Shown here piece after piece: positions 40,805 through 52,316 of a stretch of DNA of 64,000 nucleotides (position 1 is its first letter; each line of letters opens with the position of its first letter). Origin of the DNA: Chrysophaeum taylorii (taxonomy: Eukaryota > Sar > Pelagophyceae > Pelagomonadales > Pelagomonadaceae). Position numbers and translations under genes: made by a program. Where the stretch lies: the NCBI GenBank assembly GCA_029834535.1, contig JAQMWT010000359.1:134501-198500 (forward strand). Direction: 5' to 3'. The notes under the pieces were generated by a model. That model saw only the letters and a program-made list of their open reading frames with translations. It was not told where the DNA came from and did no database searches.

Positions 40805-43800
40805 TCACGAAGTGAGGTAAAGAGCACGAAGCCGGTGGAAGGAGGGAGCTTCCGCACTGCGGGTAAAAATATCGCTAAGATTGTGAAGGCGGGGAATGTG
40901 TTGGAGATCAATGATGTGGTTGCGATGATATTCGGCGGTACTGTAAAAGCGAATGTCAATGTGGCGGGTGCGCCGTGTGAGACATTGGAGACGGACTTGG
41001 GTGACGGTGGTGCTATTATCGACATACATTGGGACCGTGTGACGAGGGAGATCAAAGTCATCAAAAAGTTTGAGAAGCCAAGAGAGCTCAGCAGTAGCAG
41101 CGTAAAGAGCGAGCAATTCAGCTTCAAAAGAAGAGCGAGCAAGTAAGTACTGCGAGCGGGAGCAGTAGGCTATCATAGAGCCAGCAAGGAGAAAACAAAA
41201 ACCAGTTGTAGAGTGGCGGTCATCAGGGTCGTCGGCCTAGCTGGAGTCGGAATAACCACAGAGACGAAGGGTAGAATCGCGACCAAGAATAAGGGCAAGA
41301 TCCTGAGAACCGTTGAGATAACGCAGAGTGTGGGATAAAGCGTGCCAGTGGGGTTTACCAGGATTGTGGGAAAAACGCGCACACTGATTGACGGACCAAG
41401 TGATATCAGGGCGAGTCATGATGGAGATGAAGAGGACACAGCCGACAATACGGCGAAAAGGGATGCGCGCCATGAAGATGTGATCTGGAGAACCAGGAGC
41501 AGGACAATCAGCCGCAGAAAGATGAAGACCTTTGGGAGCGGGAGTCAGTTCAGGTTTACTGTTGATGGAGCGATGTTCGGTAAGGATTTCACGGATAGCA
41601 TGGGATTGGTCAAGAGTGAGGGTTTTCTGAGAGCGATCACGCGTAATGCGAAGACCAACGTAAGAGGTGAGATCAAGCTCATTGACGTCAGTGAAAGCGC
41701 GGAAACGGAGGAAAAAGGCTTGGTAATGGCCAATGCAATGACGAGGGTGCGCCACAAGAAGATCATCAACGACAAGAACGAGACGCAGGACAACGGTAGA
41801 ATTGAGCACAAGCTTGTAATTGCAAGTGTCACCAGATCCGCGGACGAAGCCACAATCATTGAGAAGGAAGCGTTCCAAATAAAGCCACTAATAGCGACAA
41901 GCTTGTTTGCAACCATACCAAGGGCGACGGGGCTTGTAAACGATTTTGGAACCATCGGTGAGTTGGCGAGGAGCATAGCCTTCGGGTGGCCAGACATAGA
42001 TGTCTTCGTCAATGGGAGCTTGGATAAAAGCGGAGCTGACATCCAACTTGTTTAAATCCCAGTCATGAACAGAGACAAAGGTTAGAAAGAAACGGATCGT
42101 GACGATGTTAGCAACCGGTGAGTAGGTGTCATGATAATCAATGCCGTGAACCTGGGTGTAACCGCGGACGACGAGGCGAGCCTTGTATGATTTGAAGCGG
42201 CCAGAGTCATACTTCTTGCGGAGGATCCACTTGAGGGTACAAATGTTGCCAGAAAAAGTCGAAGGAAGGCGAACAACATCCCAGCAACCAAGCTGACCAA
42301 GGGAGCCATACTCTTTGGCGATGGCTTGCAACCAGCCAGGACGCTCAGGATTGGTCGGAGCTAAAGCTTCACGTAAATGGGTGGAAGTAATGGTAGTTTC
42401 GTCAATGTATGAATACTGAGAGGTTTCTTCGGAAGCAGAGTAATACACATTAGCATGGGGATTAACAAGGGTGTTAGCTAAACAAAGGGGAAGGAAGATA
42501 TAATGAACTAACAAACGAAAGCTAACATAAGAGACATACAAAGAGTTACAGGAGGAAACAGAAGCGACAAAGGAAACAGAATCGACATTGTGACAGGATG
42601 AAACAGAATCGCCCGTATAAAAGTTTGTTGGTTGTTGTAACGCGCGTTGGTCGACTTTGCGCGGTCGGCCCCGTCTGGCTCGACGTAATGGTGCACGTTT
42701 CGTATTGTCCGGGAACGGTTGTGTATGGTCCGGTGACGGTTGAGATATTGTTTCAGGTGTGATCAGTCCCGATAAGGCCGGCTCCTGAGCATCAAAAACA
42801 GAAGACAAGGGAGCAACAGCGGAAGATAAACGAGGGTCGTAATAAAATAAGTCAGGAAAACGAGAATCCACAAGAGACGGAGGAAGGGGTTGAGAGGACA
42901 GAGCCTTACGCAGAGCAAAATTTTCATCAAAAACAACATCAATCGAGGTGTGGATGACAGGACCAGTGGAGCGTTGAAGCAAAATGCGATATCCAGGGCC
43001 TGCAGAGGGATACCCAATGAAGATACCGGTCATAGCTTTGGTAGGCCATTTGTCGCCAGTAAGAATTGCAGCAGGACAACCCCAAACACGAAGAAAATCA
43101 ACACGGGGGAGAGTTTCATGTAGCATTTCATATGGCGTCATATATCCAGGATTAGAGGCATTTGGCATGCGCTCAGAAATGAAGTCAGCCGTTTCCATGG
43201 CCCAACGCCAAAAATCAGGTGGACGGTGCGCATGTACCAAAAGAGTGCGAGTAATATCAGCAGTTGCGCGATGAGAGCGTTCCACAACACCAGAAAAGGC
43301 GTGCGCCTGTGAAGTTTTGGACTGAGCTGCAGGAGCACGCTTGAGAGCGATGTTGTTGCCCAGACAGAAGGTTTCGAATTGGCCCATAAGAGAGCGGTCA
43401 CGATCGGTGTAGATGAGGGCAATGCTATATCCGAATGGGCGAACCACGGTAGACAGAAAAAGTTCGAGTTGACGAGCGTTCGTAAGTGCATCGTGTCGTG
43501 GAGCAAAGTAACGTGTGCGGCGGCGCGTATGATCATCGACAAACGTGAGGATCGCGCGATCTTGATATATGAAGGATGGGACGCCTGCAAACATGAGATC
43601 GGCGTGGATAATAAGGTAGGGCGCAACGGCACGTGGACGAGACAAAGGCTCGGAGGCAGGAAGCGAAGTGGAAGCGGAAGCAAGGGCTTTACGTTGGCCA
43701 ACATGCGCAGCATGCATTTTACCGAGAGCACAAACAGGACAAAAAGAAAGAGACGCGGAGCTCGGGAAAAGCGGTACGCCAACAGCGAGAGAAGACAACC

Positions 43801-45200
43801 GGCGGATATAAGAGGGACTGTAATGACCAAGACGAGCATGCCAAAGGTCGAAGGTAAGTTGAGTGCGTTGAGACACAGCGGGAAACGCACAAGGGTCATG
43901 GACACGGGGGCAAGAAGAAAATGCCACACAAGGTGAAACGAAGTCCGCGTAGGGCGCAGCGGTCGTATTGCCGATCCAACAGACGATCAAATGAAGACCA
44001 CAGCGACGAAGCAGGGGAATAACGTGATGCGTTTGGCGGTGACGTAAAATACGTTGCGGATGAGCAGGGCCAACGGCCTGAATGGTGTGGCAATCGTAAC
44101 CAACTTGCTCAAGGGCATGATCCGAAAGAATCCGTTTGTCACCAAGGCCAGGAGAGATGAGGGTATGCGGGAACGCGACATGGATGCCATGAGGGGCGGA
44201 AAGAGTGGGTGCAGGAGAAGGAAGACCACGATTGTCAAGAGGACCAATTGAAGGGAACGTTAAGTGAGCAGTGCCAGAACCAGAAACAGAGCCAGTGCCG
44301 ATAGCAGAAGTGATGGAGTGCTGTTGACTGTTGTCAAGGTCAGTGAAACCAGCTGCGGAATTGAAGAGATTGACGTTGGCACCGGCATCGTAGACAACGA
44401 GACGAAGGTTGGTGCTGTGAAGGTAGTCGCGCTCACGGGCGGTGAGCAGAGCGGTAAGGGCATTGGCGGAGGAAAGGACTTGGTGAACGGAGGGGGAGAT
44501 GGAAAGAAGATGGAAATTGAAAGACGGATAGGCGGGTGCAGAAAGAGATGGGCCAGGAAGGGAGACAGCGGTGGAAGGCGGGACAGAGGGTGTGGTGGAG
44601 GGGGGCAACGCAAGAAGCGGCGGAGAGGATTGAGATGGAGGCAAGAGTGGGATGGGGGCGGAAAGATAGTTTTGGTAGAAGGGTGGATGGGGCCTAGATG
44701 GGTATTGGGGATTGGACCGAGGTGGGTATTGGGGATTTGACCGACGTGGGTATTGATATTGATGGCGAGGGCGGGCGGTGGCTTGTGAGAGCAAATAGCG
44801 CTGGCGCTTATGACAATCTTTCTGGTGATGGCCAGGAATACCACAAAAGTGACAAAGATCAGTATGGCGTGGGCGCTTGCGATGGAAACCACGGGAAAAT
44901 GAAGATGAAGGTCGGTTACGGAAAGATGTTCGAAAAGATGGGCGAGGGCTAGAACGTTGTTGGGAGCGCAAAGCATTGAGGCGATGAAGGTATTTATCAG
45001 AAGGATGGTTGGTACGACCGTAAAAGTTGCAACGTTCACGATGACGGGGACTTTCACGGAACGTAGCATGGACAAGCGCAGACTTGGTCTGAAGATAATC
45101 AAAAACTTTACTGTGGAGGCGATCAACGAAACCATCATATGTGCGCAGTTTAGGATCAAGGGCAATGAGATCCTTAGACAAGATCGAGTCGGGGATTTTC
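40805..45200 (-). pseudogene. Copia pol polyprotein with two amber codons
   Basis: Frame from about 45200 (KDLIALDPKLRTYDGF) to the end at 40805. Parts in order: zinc knuckle CHFCGIPGHHQKDC; protease VYDAGANVNLFN; GAG-pre-integrase HARLGHYS; integrase HADLM, YTDRDRS, VVERSHR (D, D, E); RT ARLVVRGYTQVHGIDYHDTY and LVVDDLLVA; RNase H ending NLSDIFTRSAEA. TAG interrupts the same frame at 41890-41888 and at 41239-41237. At the second the family has Trp (YSDSS-TAG-ADDPDDR). The rest is open, so the element was active recently. Confidence 0.88.
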
Positions 45201-45726
45201 TTTCGTTTGAAGCAATTGCAATGCATTTGCGTCAGGGAAGAAATCTTGATGATGCCAAGCAACATGAACACCAGTGATGAACTTGTTAAGAAAAGACTCA
45301 AGTTCATCGATGTTGTTGCACACCAAGGAATGCAGTGAAGCAATTGCAGACTTAGCGACACGATCTCCATGACCCACGTAAACATCAGTAATGCGCTTGT
45401 AAAAAAAACCGCGTGAAGTTCATATCGCGGTTTTCACGGATATCCGCACGATCAGTATCATGCATTGGTAGCGCCATGAACAGTGCAGAGTACCAGCGTT
45501 GCTGCTTAAGACCAAATTCTTCTTCAGAGCAGCCAGGGGCGGAAATGCTAGTCCAAGTGTCATTGGTCAAGATATTGCGATCACCGGTGGAAATGATCAT
45601 GTTTTCCAGGCGCCGGGTCCATTGGTGAAAAAGATGTCGCTCACCACTGAAGGCATCGAGTTTTTGCGAAAGCTTGCTATCTTTAATTTCGATCGAGGGC
45701 ATGATAAACGATAACGAACCGAACAC
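45174..45726 (-). pseudogene. Copia gag, frameshifted
   Basis: The first frame (45726-45385) runs MPSIEIKDSKLSQKLDAFSG, then HQWTRRLENMIISTGD, the usual Copia gag beginning. It ends at TGA just after a T8 run (CGGTTTTTTTTACAAG). One base away the frame goes on as VAKSAIASLHSLVCNNIDEL and WHHQDFFPDANALQLL until 45174, and near 45190 another one-base shift leads into the long pol frame. The T8 slip could be sequencing, mutation or programmed; see findings. Confidence 0.75.
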
Positions 45727-45897
45727 GTAGCAATGAACTGGAGCCGAGGAGGAGTCGCCACGAAGTCAAGCACAGGTTCGATCGGAACGAACGAACACTG
45801 CTGCCATCTTACAACTGGAATGGGGCGTTAGACTAGCGATAAGGGAATGACGTAGGGATACTAGATACGTGGTGCAGGGGTAAGTGTCATAGCTTCC

Positions 45898-48369
45898 TCA
45901 CAGGACAGGTGCTGGAAAAGAAAGAAAAGGAAAAAAAGGGGTAAGTGAGGTCCTCACAGGGGTGGTGGAAAAATTAAAATTCGGGATTCCGGCATTCTTT
46001 AGGACGGCGAGGATATCCTCGTCGTTTCTCAGCGCGTCGTTGGTGAAATTGAGCGGGTTAAGCACCGCGAGGTTCCTGCGGTCGTCACCGACGCTTTTCT
46101 GGAAAATTTTTGCGTATTGCTGGGCGGCGGCGAGGACGACTTCCTTGTCCTTGCGGAGGGTCTCTTCCGCGAACTGGAACGCAAATCCGTTCTGTCGGAC
46201 GGCGGCGAGGACGAACTCCTTGTCCTTGCGGATAGCCTCGTCGGCAAAAAGAAGCGAAATGAAATTTGTTTGGACGGCGGCTCGGACGATCTCCTCGTCC
46301 TTGCGGAGGCTCTCGTCGGCGTACTCGAGCGCGATGCCACTTTCTTGGACGGCGGCTCGGACGACGTCCTCGCGTTTCTTCAGCTCGTCGCTGGCGTACT
46401 CGAGCGCGGTGCCATTTTGTTGGACGGCCGCGAGGACGACTTGTTCGTCTTTCTTCAGCTCGTCGTCGGCGTACGCGAGCACAGGCCCAGAATTCACGAC
46501 GAGGCGAAGGACGAACCATTTGTCCTTGCGGAGGGTCTCGTGGGCGTATTGAAGCGCTGTTCCGGACAGTTCGACGGCGGCACCGACGAATTCCTTGTCC
46601 TTGAGGAGCCCCTCGTGGGCGAACCGGAGCGCAGATCCGTCTTGTTGGACGGCGGCGCGGACGACCTGCTTGTCTCCTCGGAGGTTCTCGCTGGCGTACT
46701 CCAGAGCTTCGCCGTTCTGTCGGACTGCGGCGAGAACGATCTCTTTGTTCTCGCAGACGGCCTTGTCGGCGTTTCTGATAGCTAAGCCATATTGTTTAAC
46801 GGCGGCGAGGACTACCCCTTTGTCCCTGCGGAGTGTCTCGCTGGCGTTTTGGAGCAACAAGCCATTTTGCTGCACGGCGGCGAGGACGACTTCCCTGTCA
46901 CTCTTGAAGCTCTCGTCGGCGAAACGGAGCGCTTCGCCATTTTGCTGCACGGCGGCGAGGACGACCTCCTTGTCCCCGCGGAGGGTCTCGTTGGCGTACT
47001 GGAGCGCGGATTCGTTTCGTCGGACGGCGGCGACGACGAACTCCTTGTCCTCGCGGAGGGTCACGTCGGCGTACTGGAGCGCGGATCCGTTTTGTCGGAC
47101 AGCGGCGACGACGAACTCCTTGTCCCTGCGGAGGGTCTCGTCGGCGTACTCGAGCGCGAATCCGTTTTGTCGGACGGCGGCGAGGACGACCTCCTTGTCC
47201 CTGCGGAGGGTCGCGTCGGCGTACTGGAGCGCGAATCCGTTTTGTCGGACGGCGGCGAGGACGAACTCCTTGTCCCTGCGGAGGGTCATGCCGGCGTACT
47301 CGAGCGCGGATCCGTTTTGTTGGACAGCGGCGAGGACGACCTTCTTGTCCTTGCGGAGGGTCTTGCCGGCGTACTCGAGCGCGGATCCGTTTTGTTGGAC
47401 AGCAGCGACGACGAACTTCTTGTCCCTGCGGAGGGTCTTGCCGGCGTACTCGAGCGCGGATCCGTTTCGTTGGACAGCGGCGACGACGAACTCCTTGTCC
47501 TTGCGGATGGTCTCGTCGGCATCAAGGAGTGCGATGCTGCTTTCTCGGACGGCGGTACGGACGACGTCCTCGCGTTGCTTCAGCTCGTCGCTGGCGTACT
47601 CGAGCGCGGTACCACTATGTTGGACTGCGGCGAGGACAACTTCTTCGTCATTCTTCAGCTCGTCGTCGGCGTACGCGAGCACTCTTCCGGAGTGCTTAAC
47701 GAGGGCGATTACGAACTCTTTGTCCTTGCGGAGGGTCTTGTGGGCGTATCGGAGGGCTGTTCCGGATTGTTTGATGGCGGCACCGACGAACTCCTTGGCC
47801 TTGCGGAGCCCCTCGTGGGCGAACCGGAGCGCAGATCCGTCTTGTTTAACAGCGGCGAGGACGACCTGTATGTCCCTTTGGAGGTTCTCGTTCGCGTACT
47901 CCAGCGCTTTGCCATTCCGTCGGACGGCCGCGAGGACGACCTCCTTGTCTTTGCGGAAGCCCTTGTCGGCGAAACGGAGCGCTTCGCCATTTCGCTGCAC
48001 GGCCGCGAGGACGACCTCCTTGTCCCTGCGGAAGATCTCGTCGGCGAAACGGAGCGCTTCGCCATTTTGCTGCACGGCCGCGAGGACGACCTCCCTGTCC
48101 CTGCGGAAGATCTCGTCGGCGAAACGGAGCGCTTCGCCATTTTGCTGCACGGCCGCGAGGACGACCTCCTCGTCCCTGCGGAGGGTCGCGTCGCCCTCGT
48201 CGAGCCGCAATCCATTTTGTCGGACTATGTCGAGGAGGACTCTCTTGTCTTTTATTTTATGCTCCCTGCTCGCCAGGTTATCACAAAAAGGCCTAGACAG
48301 CCCGACGACGGCGGCACCACAAGCGCCGCTAGCTGTGATTAATCCCGCAGTCACAGCGGGCTCAGGCAT
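45898..48369 (-). CDS. DUF4116 protein with 28 tandem repeats, about 823 aa
   Basis: The first ATG is at 48369 (the frame is open to 48402 without ATG). Residues 1-50: MPEPAVTAGLITASG and a short hydrophobic stretch, then LLDIVRQNGLRLDEGDA. Then 28 units of exactly 25 residues, such as ALQYADATLRRDKEVVLAAV followed by RQNGF. Each predicts two helices, giving a solenoid. Units 4-9 and 20-25 share the same unusual order (NENL, AHEGL, AHKTL, DDELK, SDELK). Role unknown: DUF4116 arrays are common in pelagophytes and some other protists and are thought to mediate binding. The stop TGA falls in the Copia LTR sequence. Confidence 0.88.
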   Translation of the reverse strand: MPEPAVTAGLITASGACGAAVVGLSRPFCDNLASREHKIKDKRVLLDIVRQNGLRLDEGDATLRRDEEVVLAAVQQNGEALRFADEIFRRDREVVLAAVQQNGEALRFADEIFRRDKEVVLAAVQRNGEALRFADKGFRKDKEVVLAAVRRNGKALEYANENLQRDIQVVLAAVKQDGSALRFAHEGLRKAKEFVGAAIKQSGTALRYAHKTLRKDKEFVIALVKHSGRVLAYADDELKNDEEVVLAAVQHSGTALEYASDELKQREDVVRTAVRESSIALLDADETIRKDKEFVVAAVQRNGSALEYAGKTLRRDKKFVVAAVQQNGSALEYAGKTLRKDKKVVLAAVQQNGSALEYAGMTLRRDKEFVLAAVRQNGFALQYADATLRRDKEVVLAAVRQNGFALEYADETLRRDKEFVVAAVRQNGSALQYADVTLREDKEFVVAAVRRNESALQYANETLRGDKEVVLAAVQQNGEALRFADESFKSDREVVLAAVQQNGLLLQNASETLRRDKGVVLAAVKQYGLAIRNADKAVCENKEIVLAAVRQNGEALEYASENLRGDKQVVRAAVQQDGSALRFAHEGLLKDKEFVGAAVELSGTALQYAHETLRKDKWFVLRLVVNSGPVLAYADDELKKDEQVVLAAVQQNGTALEYASDELKKREDVVRAAVQESGIALEYADESLRKDEEIVRAAVQTNFISLLFADEAIRKDKEFVLAAVRQNGFAFQFAEETLRKDKEVVLAAAQQYAKIFQKSVGDDRRNLAVLNPLNFTNDALRNDEDILAVLKNAGIPNFNFSTTPVRTSLTPFFPFLSFPAPVL

Positions 48370-48452
48370 ACTGCTCAGGCTCTGGTTGAAGGTGAACAAC
48401 ACACTTACTGATACGCTTTCACAACAACATTCAAACTACAAGTAATTGTTGT

Positions 48453-49020
48453 CAGACACGCAGACTTCTTATATTTCCAGAGAGTATCCTGGATACATAT
48501 ATATACCGCCGTCTGCTTTAATTTTCGTGGTATGTAGGATCGAACGATACGCGTATTCCGCCGACACGTAATTATTTTTTGAAGGACTCTGTGTGTCAGA
48601 CACGCAGACTTCTTATATTTCCAGAGAGAATCCTGGATACATGTACCACCGTCTGCTTTAATTTTCGTGGTATGTAGGATCGAACGATACGCGTATTCCG
48701 ACACGTAATTATTTTTGTTGAAGGGGAATAAATAATCCCTCGCAGCGAGTAGTACGCTCTCTTTTGTTTGTGCAAGTTGTTACACAGGTTGAAGGACTCT
48801 GTGTGTCAGACACGCAGACTTCTTATATTTCCAGAGAGTATCCTGGATACATGTACCACCGTCTGCTTTAATTTTCGTGGTATGTAGGATCGAACGATAC
48901 GCGTATTCCGCCGACACGTAATTATTTTTGTTGAAGGCGAATAAATAATCCCTCGCAGCGAGTAGTAGGACGCTCTCTTTTGTTTGTGCAAGTTGTTGTT
49001 ACACAGGTTGAAGGACGACT
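48453..49020. repeat. Three direct repeats of 144-210 bp
   Basis: Units start CAGACACGCAGACTTCTTAT at 48453, 48597 and 48807. Each carries GAGAGTATCCTGGATACAT, GTGGTATGTAGGATCGAACG and CCGACACGTAATTATTTTT. The second and third also share a 65-bp block with AATAAATAATCCCTCGCAGC and TTTGTTTGTGCAAGTTGTT. It lies between the 5' end of the DUF4116 gene and the 3' end of the PPR gene, so it may hold the DUF4116 promoter. Confidence 0.9.
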
Positions 49021-49286
49021 TTGTGTGCGCAAAAAAAGAGCAGCAGATCGGAGGAGGTCGAGTGACGTCCGCGTCGCTTTCCTCGGGCGGCTCGAGGCCT
49101 CTCGGGTCCTGTCGTCTCTAACGAATAGCAGCAGCATCGCGTGTTCGTTCTACTTCGTAATACGACGACGGACGACGACGAACGACGACCGTGAACCGCC
49201 GAGGTCTCACTCCTGGCGTGCGAAGGTCCCATTTTCCCCTCGACATCGTAGTCCCCATTGTATTTTGGAGGACGATGAAAGAAAGA
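49021..49286. other. 3' flank of the PPR-SMR gene
   Basis: CGA/CGT-rich sequence with no supported gene; open frames here are antisense shadows. It ends in the ATG/CAT trinucleotide run that enters the PPR gene. Confidence 0.5.
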
Positions 49287-49289
49287 CTA

Positions 49290-49322
<33 letters not shown>

Positions 49323-52316
49323 CCCCACCACGACGAGGGCTCCTCCGGGGCTTCGCGCGCGGAAAGAAATTGCGGACGTCGCGAGGAGGTCGACGATCGC
49401 GGATCGCAAGACTTTGTCCCCGGTGTGTATGACGGCGTTTTCGACGACGAGTCCACCACGGGAGATCGCGAGGCGGACGACGGTTCTGGCGACCGGAACG
49501 CTGAGCTTTCGGAGGTCGAGGTCAGTTCCGGAAAGACACCACCTCGAATAGTGTCCTTCGTCCAGCGCTCGGAGGAGGGTTGCATTTGCCGCGGCGTACG
49601 CGCCCGCGAGCTCGCAGGCCGCGATAGCAGCGTTGTAGGCGTAGACGTCGCGCGAGGGCGTTTTGTCGAGGAGTTCGAGCGCTAATTCCCAGCGACCCGC
49701 TCGCTCGCACGCGAGGATCGCCGAGTTGAAGGAGACCGGCGTAGGCTCCGTCATCTCGTCGAGGAGACTCACGGCCTGCTTCCATTGGCCGCTTTTCGCG
49801 CACGCAGATATCGCGGCGTTGTAGGCGACGACGTTTGGTTCGACGCCAGCATCGCGCATCTCGTCGAGGAGTGATAGTGCCGTTTTCCAGCCGCCGCCGC
49901 CGTCGTCGCCGCCGCAGCCCGAAATCGCGGACGTATACGCGTAGACGTCCGCGACGTATCCGTTTTGGCGCATTTCTTCGAGGAGGAGAGCTCGATCGCA
50001 GCAGGCGGCGGCGGCGAGGAGGGCGTTGTAGACGACGACCGTCGGGGTGACGCCTCGACGTTTCATGTCGTCGAAAAGCTCGAGAGCTTCCGCGCGATAC
50101 CCGGCTTTACCGCACGCCGAGATAGCAGCAGAGTAGGTGAAATCGTTGGGGGAAATCCCGGCCGCGCGCATTTCCTCCAGGAGCTCGAGAGCTTTCGCCC
50201 CCCGACCGCCCTTCTCGCACGCCGCGACGGCTGCGGTGTAGGCGACGACGTTTGGCTCGACGCCATTATCCCGCATCTCTCTGAGAAAACTGAGTGCCAA
50301 TTGCCACCGAGCGCCGCACGCCGAGATGAGAGCGCTGTACGCGAAGAGGTTTGGGTCGACGCCGTCGTCGCGCATCCGGTCGCGCAGCGCGAGGGCCTCG
50401 TCGGTGCGGCCGGCCTTGGCGCACGCCGAAATCGCGGACGTGTACGCGACGACGTCGGGCACGAGGTTCTTGCGATTCCGCATTTCGTCGACAAAATACA
50501 ACGCTCTCTCCCAGTCGCACGCGGATATTAGAGCCGCGTACAGCCCGACGGTCGGCGCTACGCTCATGCCTCGGAATATTTCGATAGCCTTAGTCTCCTT
50601 ATCATCATCATCATTCCGGACGGCGTTCAACAAGGCACCGTAAGTGATCTCGTTCGGCTCGATTCCTCTCGCCCGCATCTCGTCGAAGAGCTCCATAGCT
50701 AAAGAAGAAGACGCGGCAGCAGATATTGCCGCGGTGTAGGTGACCACGTCCGGGCGGCAGTACCGCTTAGCCTCTTCGAGCAGTTCTCTCGCGTGGTTGG
50801 GGGCGGCCGAAATCGCAGCATTGTAGACGACGACGTCTCGAATCTTCGCGTCGCGCAGAAACGACAAAATCTCGTCGCCCGGTCGGCCCGCCTCGCCGCA
50901 GGCCGCGACGGCCGTGCTGCAGGCGACGGGCGTCGGCATCTCGAGTGCGAGTTCCACGGCCTCCCGCCATTTGCCGGCGCGTTCGCACGCAGCGATAGCT
51001 CCCGCGTACGCGAGTTCGTCCCGACGCCCCATCTTCCTCAGAACTCGAACCGCGAGGTCCCAGCGGTTCTTGCACGCGACGATCGCCGTCCTGTACGTGA
51101 TCGCGTCTCTCAACGGAACTTCGTCCAGATACCTCACCGCCCTCTCCGCGTCGTCACCGCAGGCGGCGATGAGAGAATTGTAGGTGACGACGTCGGGCTC
51201 GAGCCCGTCTTCGCGCATTCGATCTACGAGCGAGACGTCGCCCGTCGCGGCGATCGCCGCGTTGTAGGCGACGACGCTCAACAGACCTTTCGCCCGCATC
51301 TCGTCGAGGCGCGAGGGATCGGCCGACACCCCCGCCGTATACGTCTTCTCGTCGGGTTCCACCTTATCGCGTCTCATCTCCTCCAACAACGACGCGTTTT
51401 TCGACGCAGATATCGCCGTCGTGTAAGCTACCGCATCCGGCTCGATCCCTCGGTCCTTCATCTCCCGGAGCAGACCCCAGACCTTCTCCGGGTGGTGGTT
51501 GCGGCACGCGGCGATCACGCCCGTGTACGAGATGACGTCGGGGTTCTCCATCTGCCGAAGCAACGTCATAGCCTGGTCGTAGTTGCCCGAAGACGCCTTG
51601 ATCGCGACGTTGTACGTGATAACGTCTGGTCGTACGCCGCGATCCCGCATCTCGTCCAACAACAACAAAACCTCCCCCGACGCAGCAATCGCAGCGTTGT
51701 AGGTGTAGACGTTGGGCTCGATCCCCTTCGCCCGCATCGCTGCGAGCAGCCGGAGCGCTTCTTTCGACTTCTTCTTTCGACGACACGCCGATATAGCCGC
51801 CGTATAAGAAACGACGTCGGGACGCGGAGTTAACTCTTCGAGAACGCGGATCGCAGCCTCCCACTCCCCCGCCCGCCCGCACGCCGTGATCACGGTGTTG
51901 TACGCTAGAGCCTCGGCTGGCCGGATCTCTTCTAAAATCCGCACGGCCTCGGCCCAAGGTTTCGACCCGAGAGCTAGACCCAAAGCCGAAGACGTCGCCG
52001 AGTTCGGTTCTATACCCCGCGCCCGCATCTCCGCGACCAGCGCCACCGTCTTCTCGGGCGCGGCCTTGATTGCCGCGTTGTACGCGAACACGTTCGGCTC
52101 GGCCATCTCCCGCAACAGCGAGAGGGCCTTCGACGGCTCTCGCGCGCGGCCGTAAGCGTTGATGAAGCTCGTGTACAGCTTGGCCGACCGCAAGGGCCGC
52201 TCCATTTCCGAAAGAACGCGGTCGATCTCGGCGCACCGCCGGAGTTCGCGGATCTGCTGCAGGCCGCCGGCGATTCGCGTCTTAGTCAACACCAACCAGA
52301 ACAACAACATCATCAT
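49287..52316 (-). CDS. PPR-SMR protein, 1009 aa
   Basis: ATG at 52316, no intron. The leader MMMLLFWLVLTKTRIAG is hydrophobic, then basic, consistent with an organelle presequence. About 24-26 PPR units fill residues 35-900, such as VVAYTAAVAACEKGGRGAKA, then LELLEEMRAAGISPNDFTYS. Several are short S-type units. The C-terminal SMR domain is at about 920-1000: DLDLRKLSVPVARTVVRLAI and GGALVVVG, with the LDLHGLS motif altered to LDLRKLS. PPR-SMR proteins of plastids and mitochondria bind RNA or DNA and affect transcription and RNA processing. The protein ends in ten His, coded by a CAT repeat. Confidence 0.92.

Larger units (their letters stand above)
40755..45905 (-). mobile_element. Nearly complete Ty1/Copia retrotransposon
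   Basis: Order on the minus strand: LTR-like flank (45905-45810), gag, zinc knuckle, protease, integrase, RT, RNase H, then 3' end near 40755. The flank matches a solo copy at 13.54 kb. No matching LTR is visible after RNase H, where LINE 3' ends lie instead, so the 3' LTR seems lost or replaced. Confidence 0.88.

Noticed and set aside
40755..41146. Plus-strand Lys/Arg-rich frame and others opposite the Copia element (to 45.7 kb)
   Set aside because: The minus strand carries RNase H and the other Copia motifs in order.
46595..48445. Two plus-strand frames over 500 codons opposite the DUF4116 gene
   Set aside because: Antisense shadows of the 75-nt repeats; only the minus frame gives DUF4116.
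50793..51833. 346-codon plus-strand frame opposite the PPR gene
   Set aside because: Arg/Val/Asp-rich mirror of the repeats; no domain.
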